Both the position numbers and the translations under genes were made by a program. From NCBI RefSeq assembly GCF_019218265.1, contig NZ_JAHUZE010000002.1, positions 868,001 to 932,000 on the forward strand: a stretch of 64,000 nucleotides of DNA, in the 5' to 3' direction. Below, in pieces: positions 31,663-39,837 of the stretch. The first letter of the stretch is position 1. The number at the start of each line of letters is the position of its first letter. The notes beneath the pieces were generated by a model that was given only the letters and a program-made list of their open reading frames with translations, was not told the origin of the DNA and did not search any database. This DNA comes from Maritimibacter dapengensis (GTDB lineage: Bacteria; Pseudomonadota; Alphaproteobacteria; Rhodobacterales; Rhodobacteraceae).

Positions 31663-32184
31663 ATGAGCATAAGCAAACTCAAGGTGGGAAAGTCCTATAT
31701 TTCACAGGGCGAATTTGCAATCGACGGCGGTCAAGATGCCGTAATCGCAACGCTTCTTGGTTCTTGCGTGTCGGCGTGCATTTGGGACGCGGCACGCGGG
31801 ATCGGTGGGATGAACCATGTGTTGTTCACTGACGACACATCGGGTTCCGATCAAGCCTACGGACATGGAGTCAATTCAATGGAACTCTTGATCAATGGAT
31901 TGCTGCGACTTGGCGCAGACCGATCGACATTAAAGGCGAAAGTCTTCGGCGGGGCACGCATGATTGACGGCTTGTCCAACGCAGGCCCGCGCAACGTCGA
32001 CTTCGTGAAGGACTTTCTTCGACGGGAATCCATCTCTTACATCGGTGGAGACACGGGTGGAAATGCTGCGCGCAGACTGGAGTTCTGGCCTGGAACTGGG
32101 CGCGCTCGTGTGAAATCGGTAGCCCTGCAAGTGCCGCTCGCTCCAACAGAGACCATGACGGCGCATGGAGTCGAATTGTTCTGA
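31663..32184 (+). CDS. cheD: Chemoreceptor glutamine deamidase CheD
   Basis: The 173-aa protein has the catalytic cysteine C35 in LLGSCVSACIWD and histidine H52 in GGMNHVLF, with the same 17-residue spacing as in Thermotoga CheD. It deamidates receptor glutamines and can bind CheY-P in some systems. It is the last gene of the plus-strand chemotaxis operon and converges with the small gene at 32321-32707. G+C here is low for the window (30 of 60 bases at 31681-31740). Confidence 0.93.
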   Translation: MSISKLKVGKSYISQGEFAIDGGQDAVIATLLGSCVSACIWDAARGIGGMNHVLFTDDTSGSDQAYGHGVNSMELLINGLLRLGADRSTLKAKVFGGARMIDGLSNAGPRNVDFVKDFLRRESISYIGGDTGGNAARRLEFWPGTGRARVKSVALQVPLAPTETMTAHGVELF

Positions 32185-32320
32185 TGAGAGCAGAATAGTC
32201 GCGGATGGCCCCAATCGCTATCGCGCGCGCGAGGTCGAAAAACCAGCAAGGTGTTCTCAGTAGTCACATCGAGGTCAGGGCGGGAACAGATTCAATCCAA
32301 ATCATGGGTGCCAAGTTGCG

Positions 32321-32707
32321 TCAAAGCCACGTCGTTCCGTCCAACCCGTCATCACTGGAGTTATCGGCCCGTGGAAACATTCGGGCTCGCAGGGACATGA
32401 GTTGAATGCTCGCTTCCAAATGGGCTCGACCTACTGTCTGGTCCGCTTTAATGCCGGACAATTGGTGAGCGTAAGCATTCAGATTCTCGAGTGTCTGATG
32501 GAGCCGATCAAGATCCTGTAACATCATGAATTCTGATGCCAGGTCCGGGTGGTTCGACTTCTCGAGCAAAGTAGATGTCAGGACTTGAAGCTTGGCGCAG
32601 TCGCAGGCCGCACGCTCCAACTCGATACTCAGGCGCCCGATCGCATCGGACAGAGGCAATGTCTCTTCCTGATCCATGTTGCTGAAACCACCATCCATGA
32701 AGATCAC
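32321..32707 (-). CDS. Small chemotaxis-operon protein with DxxxQ motif (possible CheZ/CheT-like phosphatase)
   Basis: The 128-aa protein is mostly helical and contains LQDLDRLHQTLENL. There D67 and Q71 form a DxxxQ motif like the CheY-P phosphatase motif of CheZ (QDFQDLTGQ) and of rhizobial CheT. It has a GTG start overlapping the cheY stop by four bases (GTGA) and is the last gene of the che operon; ATG 32698 is an alternative. No other CheZ, CheC or CheX gene is seen in this locus. Function is inferred from motif and position, with no overall family match claimed. Confidence 0.65.
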   Translation of the reverse strand: MIFMDGGFSNMDQEETLPLSDAIGRLSIELERAACDCAKLQVLTSTLLEKSNHPDLASEFMMLQDLDRLHQTLENLNAYAHQLSGIKADQTVGRAHLEASIQLMSLRARMFPRADNSSDDGLDGTTWL

Positions 32708-33090
32708 AGCCGTCCGACAATTGCCTCGACGGCATTGCGCAAGTCATCCGGTCGAAATGGTTTGGGAATGAAATTGTTCATTCCCAGCTTTTTACCCATC
32801 TCGATGATGTCCCGTTCCACCTTTCCGGTGATAAGGAGAAACCCGACTTTGCGTGTTGCAGGCGCATTTCTGAGCGCATGGAGGAGTTGGAGGCCGTTCA
32901 TTCCCGGCATGTTCATGTCGGAAATAACGAGGTGGACAGGCCAGGTCGCTATTTTCTTCAGCGCTGCGTGCCCGTCAGTCGCACTTTCAACCTGACGGAT
33001 ACCGAAATCATCCAATGCCTGGGTAATCAATCCGCGGCTGGTCGACATGTCATCAACGACCATGATCCTGAGCTGGTTCCGCAATGACAT
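32704..33090 (-). CDS. cheY: Chemotaxis response regulator CheY-type (second copy)
   Basis: The 128-aa single-domain receiver has the acidic pair in IMVVDDMSTSRGLI, the phospho-accepting aspartate in HLVISDMNMPGMNG, the conserved threonine in LLITGKV and lysine in FIPKPF. The start is ATG 33090 with AAGGAAA before it, overlapping the cheR stop by one base. It differs from the other CheY in this operon, so the two may divide motor control and phosphate-sink roles, as in other alphaproteobacteria. Confidence 0.88.
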   Translation of the reverse strand: MSLRNQLRIMVVDDMSTSRGLITQALDDFGIRQVESATDGHAALKKIATWPVHLVISDMNMPGMNGLQLLHALRNAPATRKVGFLLITGKVERDIIEMGKKLGMNNFIPKPFRPDDLRNAVEAIVGRL

Positions 33091-33983
33091 CAGGTTTCCT
33101 TTCGAGAGGTCGGATCGCCGCGCCGCGTGTAGGTCGTAATACCTGACTTCTCGAACAGGTTTTCCGCAGCCGCGTCGATCCTTTCGCTGTGTCCGAGGAA
33201 TAGCCAACCGTTCGGGTGAAGCATGGATCCGTATCTCTGCCAGAGGGCGCTTTGCGTTTGCTTGTCAAAATAAATGACCACGTTGCGGCAGAAAATAGCG
33301 TCGAATTTCTTCTGCATCGGCCATGGATCGAGAAGGTTCAGAGTATTGAACAGGATATAGGGTCGAAGATCTGCGGAGATGCAGGACTGGCCATCTTCGC
33401 TGGCGTCCAGAAACCGCGCACGATGCTCTTTCGTCAGGCCGCTGGTCATATGTTCCGGGTACCGACCGCGGCGTGCCGTGGACACCACCACCGGGTCGAT
33501 GTCGGTGGCGAGAATTCTGACATCTGAAGGCGGAAGCCCGGCTTCATGCAGGACCATGGCGATCGAATACGGTTCCTGCCCATTTGCACAACCTGCTGAC
33601 CAGATCATGCTCTTGCGCCCCATCTTAGAATTATCTCTCAGTCTCGGGACCACTTCGGTGCGCAGGAAGTCGAAGTGATGCGACTCACGAAAAAAATGTG
33701 AAACGTTCGTCGTCAGGGCAGAAATCAAATGCCCCAATTCCGAATTCCCCGGCGCTTCGATAAGATCGCAGTAGCCCTCGAAGTTGTCGATCCCGACGGC
33801 ACGCAAACGGCGCGCAAGCCTGGTTCGAACCATCGCAGACTTGCCGTCATTGATCGCTAGACCTGCCTCACGCCGGGCGATCTGCGCGATACGCTCGAAT
33901 GCGGCTTTTGATAGAGAAGGACCTTGCGCCGGACCGGAGGGTGCGACGGGATCCGGCGGCTCGATCGCAGTCGGATGTGTCAC
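33090..33983 (-). CDS. cheR: Chemotaxis protein methyltransferase CheR
   Basis: The 297-aa protein has the N-terminal helical CheR domain and a C-terminal SAM domain with IWSAGCANGQEPYSIAMVL, the LATDIDPVVV acidic loop and the IFCRNVVIYFDKQTQ motif. It methylates receptor glutamates. It begins with GTG inside the cheW stop (GTGA). Confidence 0.95.
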   Translation of the reverse strand: MTHPTAIEPPDPVAPSGPAQGPSLSKAAFERIAQIARREAGLAINDGKSAMVRTRLARRLRAVGIDNFEGYCDLIEAPGNSELGHLISALTTNVSHFFRESHHFDFLRTEVVPRLRDNSKMGRKSMIWSAGCANGQEPYSIAMVLHEAGLPPSDVRILATDIDPVVVSTARRGRYPEHMTSGLTKEHRARFLDASEDGQSCISADLRPYILFNTLNLLDPWPMQKKFDAIFCRNVVIYFDKQTQSALWQRYGSMLHPNGWLFLGHSERIDAAAENLFEKSGITTYTRRGDPTSRKET

Positions 33984-34459
33984 GCGGCTTCCTCATCCTG
34001 TGATGGAAGAACGGCTGTCAGGTCCAGAACCCTGATCATGCGGTTTTCCATGATGGTCAAAGCACTTACGAAGTTGCGTTGCTGGTCGGCTGGCAGATCC
34101 GGTGGCGGCTGGAGGTCGTCCTCGGCAATCGCCAGAATGTCGGACACAGCATCCACCATGAGCCCGACGATCCGGTCCGATATCGCGACCACGATGATCA
34201 CGTTTCGGTCGCCGTCGGTCTCGGTATCCAGTGCGAGGCGGGACGCCAGATCCATGATCGGGAGAACGGTTCCGCGCAGGTTTATCACGCCACGCATGTA
34301 ATCCGGGGAATGCGGAAGGGTTGTCGCCTTCGCGCCGCCACGGATTTCTCGAACCTGCATGATATCGACGCAGTAATCCTGACCCCCGACGAGGAAAGAG
34401 AGATACTCGTGCACGTTGCTATCTCTTGTTTTGTCGTTAGACGTGTGGGCGGTCACCAT
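33980..34459 (-). CDS. cheW: Chemotaxis coupling protein CheW
   Basis: The 159-aa protein is a single CheW domain: YLSFLVGGQDYCVDIMQVREI, YMRGVINLRGTVLPIMDLASRL, then VGLMVDAVSDIL. It links CheA to the receptors. It overlaps the end of cheA by 7 bases and the start of cheR by 4. Confidence 0.95.
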   Translation of the reverse strand: MVTAHTSNDKTRDSNVHEYLSFLVGGQDYCVDIMQVREIRGGAKATTLPHSPDYMRGVINLRGTVLPIMDLASRLALDTETDGDRNVIIVVAISDRIVGLMVDAVSDILAIAEDDLQPPPDLPADQQRNFVSALTIMENRMIRVLDLTAVLPSQDEEAA

Positions 34460-36744
34460 TCTCGCACCTCCAGTGTTGTGCCGTCAGAGGGATGGTTGCA
34501 GGGATCGACGGCGGAGTATGGTTTCGTCCGTCCGCTGGCCTGAGCGATCAGGTCTGCCGGGTCCAATATGAGTGCGATCTGGCCGTCGCCGAGGATCGTG
34601 GCGGCGGCAATACCGGGGACGCGCCCGTAGCTGTCCTGCAATCCCTTGATGACGACTTGGCGCTGATCCTCGATCGAGTCGACGATCACGGCGGCCGACA
34701 GGCCGTCCTCCTGACCGATCAGAAGAACGACGCCACCTGTGTAATCGCCGAGAGGGCTTCGGTAGCCAAGTTCGGTGCCGAGGTCTATCAACGGAACGAA
34801 CGTGTCGCGAATGTTGATGACATGCGTCGAAGGTCCGAACGTGCGAAGGTCATCGCTGGAAACAGCCAGCGTCTCGAAGATCGCGTTCAGGGGTATGACG
34901 AGCGTTTCGTCTTCAACTCGCACGACCATACCGTCCAGTACGGCAAGCGTCAGCGGAAGCGAGATCGAAAACGTGGTGCCCTCGCCGGGTTCGGAGTGGA
35001 TGGACACCCGGCCACCCAGCGCCTGGATCGAACTTCTGACGACATCCATCCCGACACCGCGCCCCGACAGGTTCGAGACTTCGTCGGCCGTGGAGAACCC
35101 GGGAAGAAAAAGAAGGTTGTCGATCTCACCGTCCGACAATTGGCTTTCGGGCGGTATGAGACCCTTTTCGATCGCCTTGGCGAGGACCTTTTCGCGGTTG
35201 ATGCCTGCTCCATCGTCGCGCACTTCGATCACGACCCTCCCGGAGCGGTGCAAGGCCGAGAGATACACGTTGCCTTCTCGGCTCTTGCCGAGCGTCTCGC
35301 GCTCTGCATTGCTTTCCAGCCCATGGTCCACGGCGTTGCGGATCATATGCGTGAGCGGGTCGGCGAGCCGTTCGATCACGGTCTTGTCGACCTCGGTATT
35401 CTCGCCTTCGGTGCGCAGCCGAACGTCTTTTTTGATATCAGCCGAAGATTCCCGCACGATACGTGACATGCGCTGGAAGAGCGATTTGACCGGCTGGGCG
35501 CGGATCATCATGACGCTTTCCTGAATGTCGCGGGTGAGCTGCTGGAATTCTTCCAACCCGGTGCGAACGGGTGAATTGGGTGGAATGCCGACGGCTTCGA
35601 CGCTCTGGCTGAGCATTGCCTGATTGATGACGATTTCTCCGACGAGGTTCACCAGGCGGTCGATCCTGTCGAGATCTACGCGCACCGTGGCTTTCGGCGT
35701 GGCATTGTTCTGCCCGCGTCGGGCGTTAGGGGCACTCGGGTCGCTCGGTATAGGGGGCGGCGGAGCTGATGCCGGTTCCAAGTCTTGTGGATCGGGCCGA
35801 GCGTCAGCAGTTGGAACGTCTGAACCCGATGCCGGTGAAGGGTGGACTTCGTCGCTGGTCGCGTCGGTATCAGATGTGATCTCGTCGGGTGGTGCCGGAA
35901 GGTCCGCATCGCCGCCCATTGTGGCCATCGGCTCGTCGGTTCCCGAATGATCGGCCGGAGGCAAGTTACCGAGACCCGGTGGCTGGTCTTGTGATTGCGC
36001 AATGTCGAGTTGACAAAGGTCTTCGACGAATTCGAATGCTTCGCGGATTGCATCTTTTGCTTCATTGGTTTTCAGGGAGATGACCCAGGACATGTGCCCA
36101 TGTTCCGGATCGAGCTCGGCAAGGTGCGGCAGATCGGGCGTCTCGCACGTAACCTCGATTTCGCCGAGATCGCGAAGCGCGCGGAACAGGAACTGGGGCT
36201 CATTGCCATTGGCATAGAGAAGCGATGACGGCGTGAAGGACACCCGCCAGGCCGGATCGCTTCCCAGGCCCGCGTCTTCGGGCGTGCCAATATCAAGATC
36301 GAGCGAAAGGGCCGTGACTTCGAATTCGATATTCGTTTGCTCGCCGGTAACTTCATCGGTTCCGATCAGCTTTTCCAAGTCGTTGACAACCGGTTCGAGG
36401 CGCGCCTCGTCGTGTGTTTCGTCGTCGCGGGCTTCGCGGACGAGGTCGCCCAGCATGTCGCCACAGGTGAAGAAGAGTTTGAGAACATTGCCTTCGGCCT
36501 TGAGACGGCCGGAGCGGACCTCGTCGAGTGTGGTTTCGAATTTGTGGGCGAAGGACACGAGCGTATCGAGCCCGAAGGCCCCGGCACCGCCCTTGATCGA
36601 GTGAACCGCCCGAAAGACGACGTTGATCGTCTCCTCGTCATCCGACTCATCGTAGATCACCTGAAGCCCGTCCTGGAGCGATTCCAGAAGTTCTTCGCAT
36701 TCAACGAAGAAGGATGCCTTGATTTCGGCCATAGGGTCGGACAT
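34453..36744 (-). CDS. cheA: Chemotaxis histidine kinase CheA
   Basis: The 763-aa kinase has the P1 domain with His48 in FRAVHSIKGGAGAFG, a linker with P2-like and proline-rich segments (about 130-345), and the P3 dimerisation helices. The P4 ATPase domain has MIRNAVDHGLESN, DDGAGINREK and GRGVGMDVVRSSI, and a CheW-like P5 domain lies at the C-terminus. It phosphorylates CheY and CheB. The length is on the long side because of the linker. It lies 4 bases after the first cheY. Confidence 0.96.
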   Translation of the reverse strand: MSDPMAEIKASFFVECEELLESLQDGLQVIYDESDDEETINVVFRAVHSIKGGAGAFGLDTLVSFAHKFETTLDEVRSGRLKAEGNVLKLFFTCGDMLGDLVREARDDETHDEARLEPVVNDLEKLIGTDEVTGEQTNIEFEVTALSLDLDIGTPEDAGLGSDPAWRVSFTPSSLLYANGNEPQFLFRALRDLGEIEVTCETPDLPHLAELDPEHGHMSWVISLKTNEAKDAIREAFEFVEDLCQLDIAQSQDQPPGLGNLPPADHSGTDEPMATMGGDADLPAPPDEITSDTDATSDEVHPSPASGSDVPTADARPDPQDLEPASAPPPPIPSDPSAPNARRGQNNATPKATVRVDLDRIDRLVNLVGEIVINQAMLSQSVEAVGIPPNSPVRTGLEEFQQLTRDIQESVMMIRAQPVKSLFQRMSRIVRESSADIKKDVRLRTEGENTEVDKTVIERLADPLTHMIRNAVDHGLESNAERETLGKSREGNVYLSALHRSGRVVIEVRDDGAGINREKVLAKAIEKGLIPPESQLSDGEIDNLLFLPGFSTADEVSNLSGRGVGMDVVRSSIQALGGRVSIHSEPGEGTTFSISLPLTLAVLDGMVVRVEDETLVIPLNAIFETLAVSSDDLRTFGPSTHVINIRDTFVPLIDLGTELGYRSPLGDYTGGVVLLIGQEDGLSAAVIVDSIEDQRQVVIKGLQDSYGRVPGIAAATILGDGQIALILDPADLIAQASGRTKPYSAVDPCNHPSDGTTLEVREW

Positions 36745-36748
36745 GGGC

Positions 36749-37117
36749 TTACCCCGCTACCATTCTGAGGGCCTTGACCAGCTTGGCCGGATCGAAGGGC
36801 TTAACGATCCACCCCGTCGCACCGGCCTCCCGCGCCCTTGCTTTCATTTCGGAGGCGCTTTCAGTGGTCAGCACGAGGATGGGGATGGAACGGAACTCCT
36901 CACGCGTGCGCACGGCGTCGATGAAACCGAATCCATCCATACGCGGCATGTTGATGTCCGTGATGATCGCGTCCGGCGGGGAGATTTCATCGAGCACTTC
37001 AAGACCATGCACGCCGTCTTCGGCGAGATGCGTTTGGATTCCTTCGCTCGTCAGGGCGAGCCTTACCATGTCGCGCATGGTGCGGCTGTCATCCACGGCA
37101 AGTACCTGTATCGTCAT
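36749..37117 (-). CDS. cheY: Chemotaxis response regulator CheY
   Basis: The 122-aa receiver has VLAVDDSRTMRDMVR, the phosphorylation site in AIITDINMPRMDGFGF, LVLTTESASE and IVKPFDPAKL. The ATG at 37117 overlaps the STAS stop by four bases (ATGA), which fixes the start. Classical CheY-type proteins of this kind bind the flagellar switch. Confidence 0.92.
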   Translation of the reverse strand: MTIQVLAVDDSRTMRDMVRLALTSEGIQTHLAEDGVHGLEVLDEISPPDAIITDINMPRMDGFGFIDAVRTREEFRSIPILVLTTESASEMKARAREAGATGWIVKPFDPAKLVKALRMVAG

Positions 37118-37395
37118 TGCGGCTGCTCCCAACGGGTCACGGTTTCGGGTGTGAAGCCAAGGAGCGCGAGCTGGTCTGCCACATCCGTCGAAACATTCGT
37201 CAGTGACAGCACATGGCCGTCTGCCTCCCAGCTCTTCGCTGCCGCGCGGATGACCTGAAGTGCCAAAGCCCCGACATAGTTGACGGCATTTGCGTCCAGC
37301 ACGAGGTCGGCTCCTGAACGGTCGAGGATCTCGTCGCGCAGCGGCCCGGCTGCGCGCAGGTCGAGTTTCGGGGTGAGCGCGAGTGTCGCCGTCAT
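37114..37395 (-). CDS. STAS-domain protein of the chemotaxis operon
   Basis: The 93-aa protein has the STAS fold pattern, with LDLRAAGPLRDEILD and then VLDANAVNYVGALALQVIRAAAKSWEADG. The usual phosphorylatable serine of anti-anti-sigma factors appears replaced (VNYVGALALQ), so it may be regulated without phosphorylation. The start is taken as ATG 37395; the frame continues upstream into the glucokinase gene but that part lacks protein character. It is the first gene of the minus-strand che operon. Confidence 0.78.
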   Translation of the reverse strand: MTATLALTPKLDLRAAGPLRDEILDRSGADLVLDANAVNYVGALALQVIRAAAKSWEADGHVLSLTNVSTDVADQLALLGFTPETVTRWEQPQ

Positions 37396-37484
37396 GGCAT
37401 CGCTACCTGCACCGATTGCGCCGTGGTCATCCTGACATCCCCTGTATTCCATTCGGTTCACCGAAGGGCATACGGCAGGGGGCG

Positions 37485-37499
37485 TTAAGATTGGCTTAC
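37485..37499 (-). promoter_or_regulatory. CtrA-like box before the che operon (one mismatch)
   Basis: TTAA, seven bases, TTAC on the plus strand (GTAA-N7-TTAA on the coding strand) lies about 90 bases before the STAS start and overlaps the glucokinase stop. CtrA controls motility in related bacteria. Confidence 0.35.
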
Positions 37500-38485
37500 T
37501 GGGAAAGCAGTTTTCGCGCTGTTCTGTCCTGCGACAGGAAACGGGCCTGGCCGACAAGCGCGGCGTAGTCGTCTTCGATCAGGAATACGCCGATGTCGCG
37601 CACAAGGTTTCCGAAGCGGCCCTTGTCCTCCATCGCCTCGGCGAAGGCGGGCGTCTTGAGCCAGGGGGCGAGCGCGCGGGCCATGCCTCCGATAATAAAC
37701 ACACCACCGAAACAAAGGTGAATGAGCGCGAGATCTCCGACCAGGGTGCCGAAGAGCCGGGTCGCATGTTGAACCGCGCGAAGCGCCACCGGATCACCGG
37801 ATTGGGCGCCTTCGATCACTTCGGCGGAGGTCCAGTCCCGCGGCGCGCCCGAACGCCCGGAGTGAAACCGCGCAACTTCGGCGATGCCGCGACCGGACAG
37901 GGCTTCTTCGACGGACGGGAACCCGTGCAAGGCCTCAAGATGGCGGGACAACGCGTCGTCCTCATCGGTGCGCGTCGGCAACGTGATGTGTCCGGCTTCG
38001 GCCGGCGCCACGATCCGTTGACCTGTTTCAATCAGCACTGGTGCGATGTTGAACCCGGTGCCTATGCCGACCATGAGGCGCGTCGCGCCGTCCTTCGGTG
38101 TATCGCATCTTTTCAGACAGGTGAGTTTCTCTTCCGCGATATACCCGAGCGCGTGTCCCTGCGCCTGAAGGTCGTTCAGGATTGCGACGCGTTCGGCAGA
38201 GGTGGCACGTGCGACCCGGTCGGGGTCGATGGTCCAATCGAGGTTCGTCATCTTGCCGATGCCATCGCGAACGGGTCCGGCAAGCGCGACGCTGGCGTCC
38301 GCGCAGCCGGGGGAGCCATGATCGGAAAGGTAACTCGCGAGCACGCTTTCCAGACCCTCATGTTCCGCATTGCGAAATCGTGTGATCGTATCAGGGAGCA
38401 AACGGCCATCCTCGGCCAGCGCGACCCGGGTGTTGGTGCCTCCGATATCGGCTACGAGCGACAGAGTGTTGGCGGCGTGGGTCAT
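37496..38485 (-). CDS. glk: Glucokinase (ROK-independent Glk type)
   Basis: The 329-aa kinase has the phosphate-binding VADIGGTNTRVAL at the N-terminus, LAGPVRDGIGKMTNLDW with the catalytic aspartate region, GIGTGFNIAPV, and the glucose-contacting PAEAGHITLPTRTDED. It phosphorylates the glucose released by the neighbouring glycosidases. ATG 38485 with GGAAG upstream is chosen over TTG 38512, which would overlap the GH1 stop. It is the third gene of the minus-strand agl arm. Confidence 0.93.
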   Translation of the reverse strand: MTHAANTLSLVADIGGTNTRVALAEDGRLLPDTITRFRNAEHEGLESVLASYLSDHGSPGCADASVALAGPVRDGIGKMTNLDWTIDPDRVARATSAERVAILNDLQAQGHALGYIAEEKLTCLKRCDTPKDGATRLMVGIGTGFNIAPVLIETGQRIVAPAEAGHITLPTRTDEDDALSRHLEALHGFPSVEEALSGRGIAEVARFHSGRSGAPRDWTSAEVIEGAQSGDPVALRAVQHATRLFGTLVGDLALIHLCFGGVFIIGGMARALAPWLKTPAFAEAMEDKGRFGNLVRDIGVFLIEDDYAALVGQARFLSQDRTARKLLSQ

Positions 38486-38508
38486 CGGCTTCCGTGATTG
38501 GTGCGGCG

Positions 38509-39837
38509 TCAATCGCGCGAAAGCGCGTGCTTGAAGGCGTGGTAGGACGCTTTGGGCGTGCGTTCAAGGCTGTCGAAGTCCACGTGGACCATGCCAAAGC
38601 GTTTGTCGTAGCCGAAGGCCCATTCGTAATTGTCCATCAGTGACCACGCGAAATAGCCTTTGACAGGGATGCCATCGTCAATGGCACCGCGGACCTGGGC
38701 GAGGTGACCGTTGAAATAGCCGATCCTGTCTGCGTCATCGACCTGGCCATCCTGAAAGGCGTCCGGTGCAGCCATTCCATTTTCGGTGACGTAGAGGGGC
38801 AGGGACCCGGTGTGATCGCGCGCTACACGGCGCAGGAACTGGCCGAGGCCGTCGGGATAAATCTCCCACCCCATGTAGGTCTTGGGCAATGGTCCTTCGA
38901 CCTCGGCGAGAGACGGGAAGGGGCCGGGCGCGGGGGCGATCAGCTTGCGTGTGTAGTAGTTGATCCCGGCCCAGTCGACCGGCGTTGCGATCGTGTCCAT
39001 GTCGTCCTGCCAATCGTCTGGCAGGTGCGGCGCGATGCCGTCCAGAAGCGGCTCTGGATAGGCGCGGTTGAAGACCGGGCCAAGGAAAGCTCCGTTGTAG
39101 ATCGCGTCGTATCGGTCTGCGGCGGCCCGTGCCTCGGGGCTGGCGTCAGCCGGTTCGCTATGTTCGAGGTTGAAGACCGCGCCGAGATTGTCGTGTCCCG
39201 CCGCGCGCATCGCCTGCGTCGCCGTGCCATGCGCGAGAAGCACGTGATGGATCGCGCGCGATGCCGCACGAATGTCGCGCAAGCCGGGGGCGTGGTGGCC
39301 CAGAAAATGACTGAGCCAGCTGACGCACCAGAATTCGTTGATCGTCGCGGTGGACCAGAGGCGATCCCCGATCCGGGCCATCAGCGCTTGGGCATAATCC
39401 GCGAACCATCCAGCGATGTCGCGGTTTCGCCAGCCGCCGAGATCGGAGAGCGCCGAGGGTAGTTCCCAGTGATACAGCGTGAGCGCGGGCTTGATGCCGC
39501 GCTCGAGCATCCCTTCCACGAGCCTGTCGTAGAAGTCGAGCCCCTCCGGGTTCACGCTGCGACCATCGGGCATGACCCGCGCCCAGCTCGCGGAGAAACG
39601 GTAGACGTCGAAGCCACCGTCCGCGATCAGGTCGAGGTCTTCAGACCAGCGGTGATAATGGTCACAGGCGATGTCGCCGTTTTCGGCGTTTACCACGTTG
39701 CCGGGCGTGGCGGCGAAGGTATCCCAATGGGTCGAACCGGCACCGCCGTAAGCGTGGCCTTCGATCTGGTAGGCGGATGTGGACACCCCGAAGAGGAAAT
39801 CGTCGGGGAAATCCGCGCGGCGGTATTTGAGGGTCAT
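38509..39837 (-). CDS. GH1 beta-glucosidase
   Basis: The 442-aa cytoplasmic enzyme has the GH1 start DFLFGVSTSAYQIEG, the acid/base glutamate in TINEFWCVS near residue 160 and the nucleophile glutamate in YVTENGMA near 350. The C-terminal WSLMDNYEWAFGY completes the family pattern. There is no signal peptide. It overlaps the LacI regulator gene by four bases (ATGA), so regulator and enzyme are co-translated. Confidence 0.93.
   Translation of the reverse strand: MTLKYRRADFPDDFLFGVSTSAYQIEGHAYGGAGSTHWDTFAATPGNVVNAENGDIACDHYHRWSEDLDLIADGGFDVYRFSASWARVMPDGRSVNPEGLDFYDRLVEGMLERGIKPALTLYHWELPSALSDLGGWRNRDIAGWFADYAQALMARIGDRLWSTATINEFWCVSWLSHFLGHHAPGLRDIRAASRAIHHVLLAHGTATQAMRAAGHDNLGAVFNLEHSEPADASPEARAAADRYDAIYNGAFLGPVFNRAYPEPLLDGIAPHLPDDWQDDMDTIATPVDWAGINYYTRKLIAPAPGPFPSLAEVEGPLPKTYMGWEIYPDGLGQFLRRVARDHTGSLPLYVTENGMAAPDAFQDGQVDDADRIGYFNGHLAQVRGAIDDGIPVKGYFAWSLMDNYEWAFGYDKRFGMVHVDFDSLERTPKASYHAFKHALSRD

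Noticed and set aside
37396-37557. Longer start of the STAS gene reaching into glk
   Set aside because: The added residues look random and would overlap glk; ATG 37395 gives a normal STAS length.
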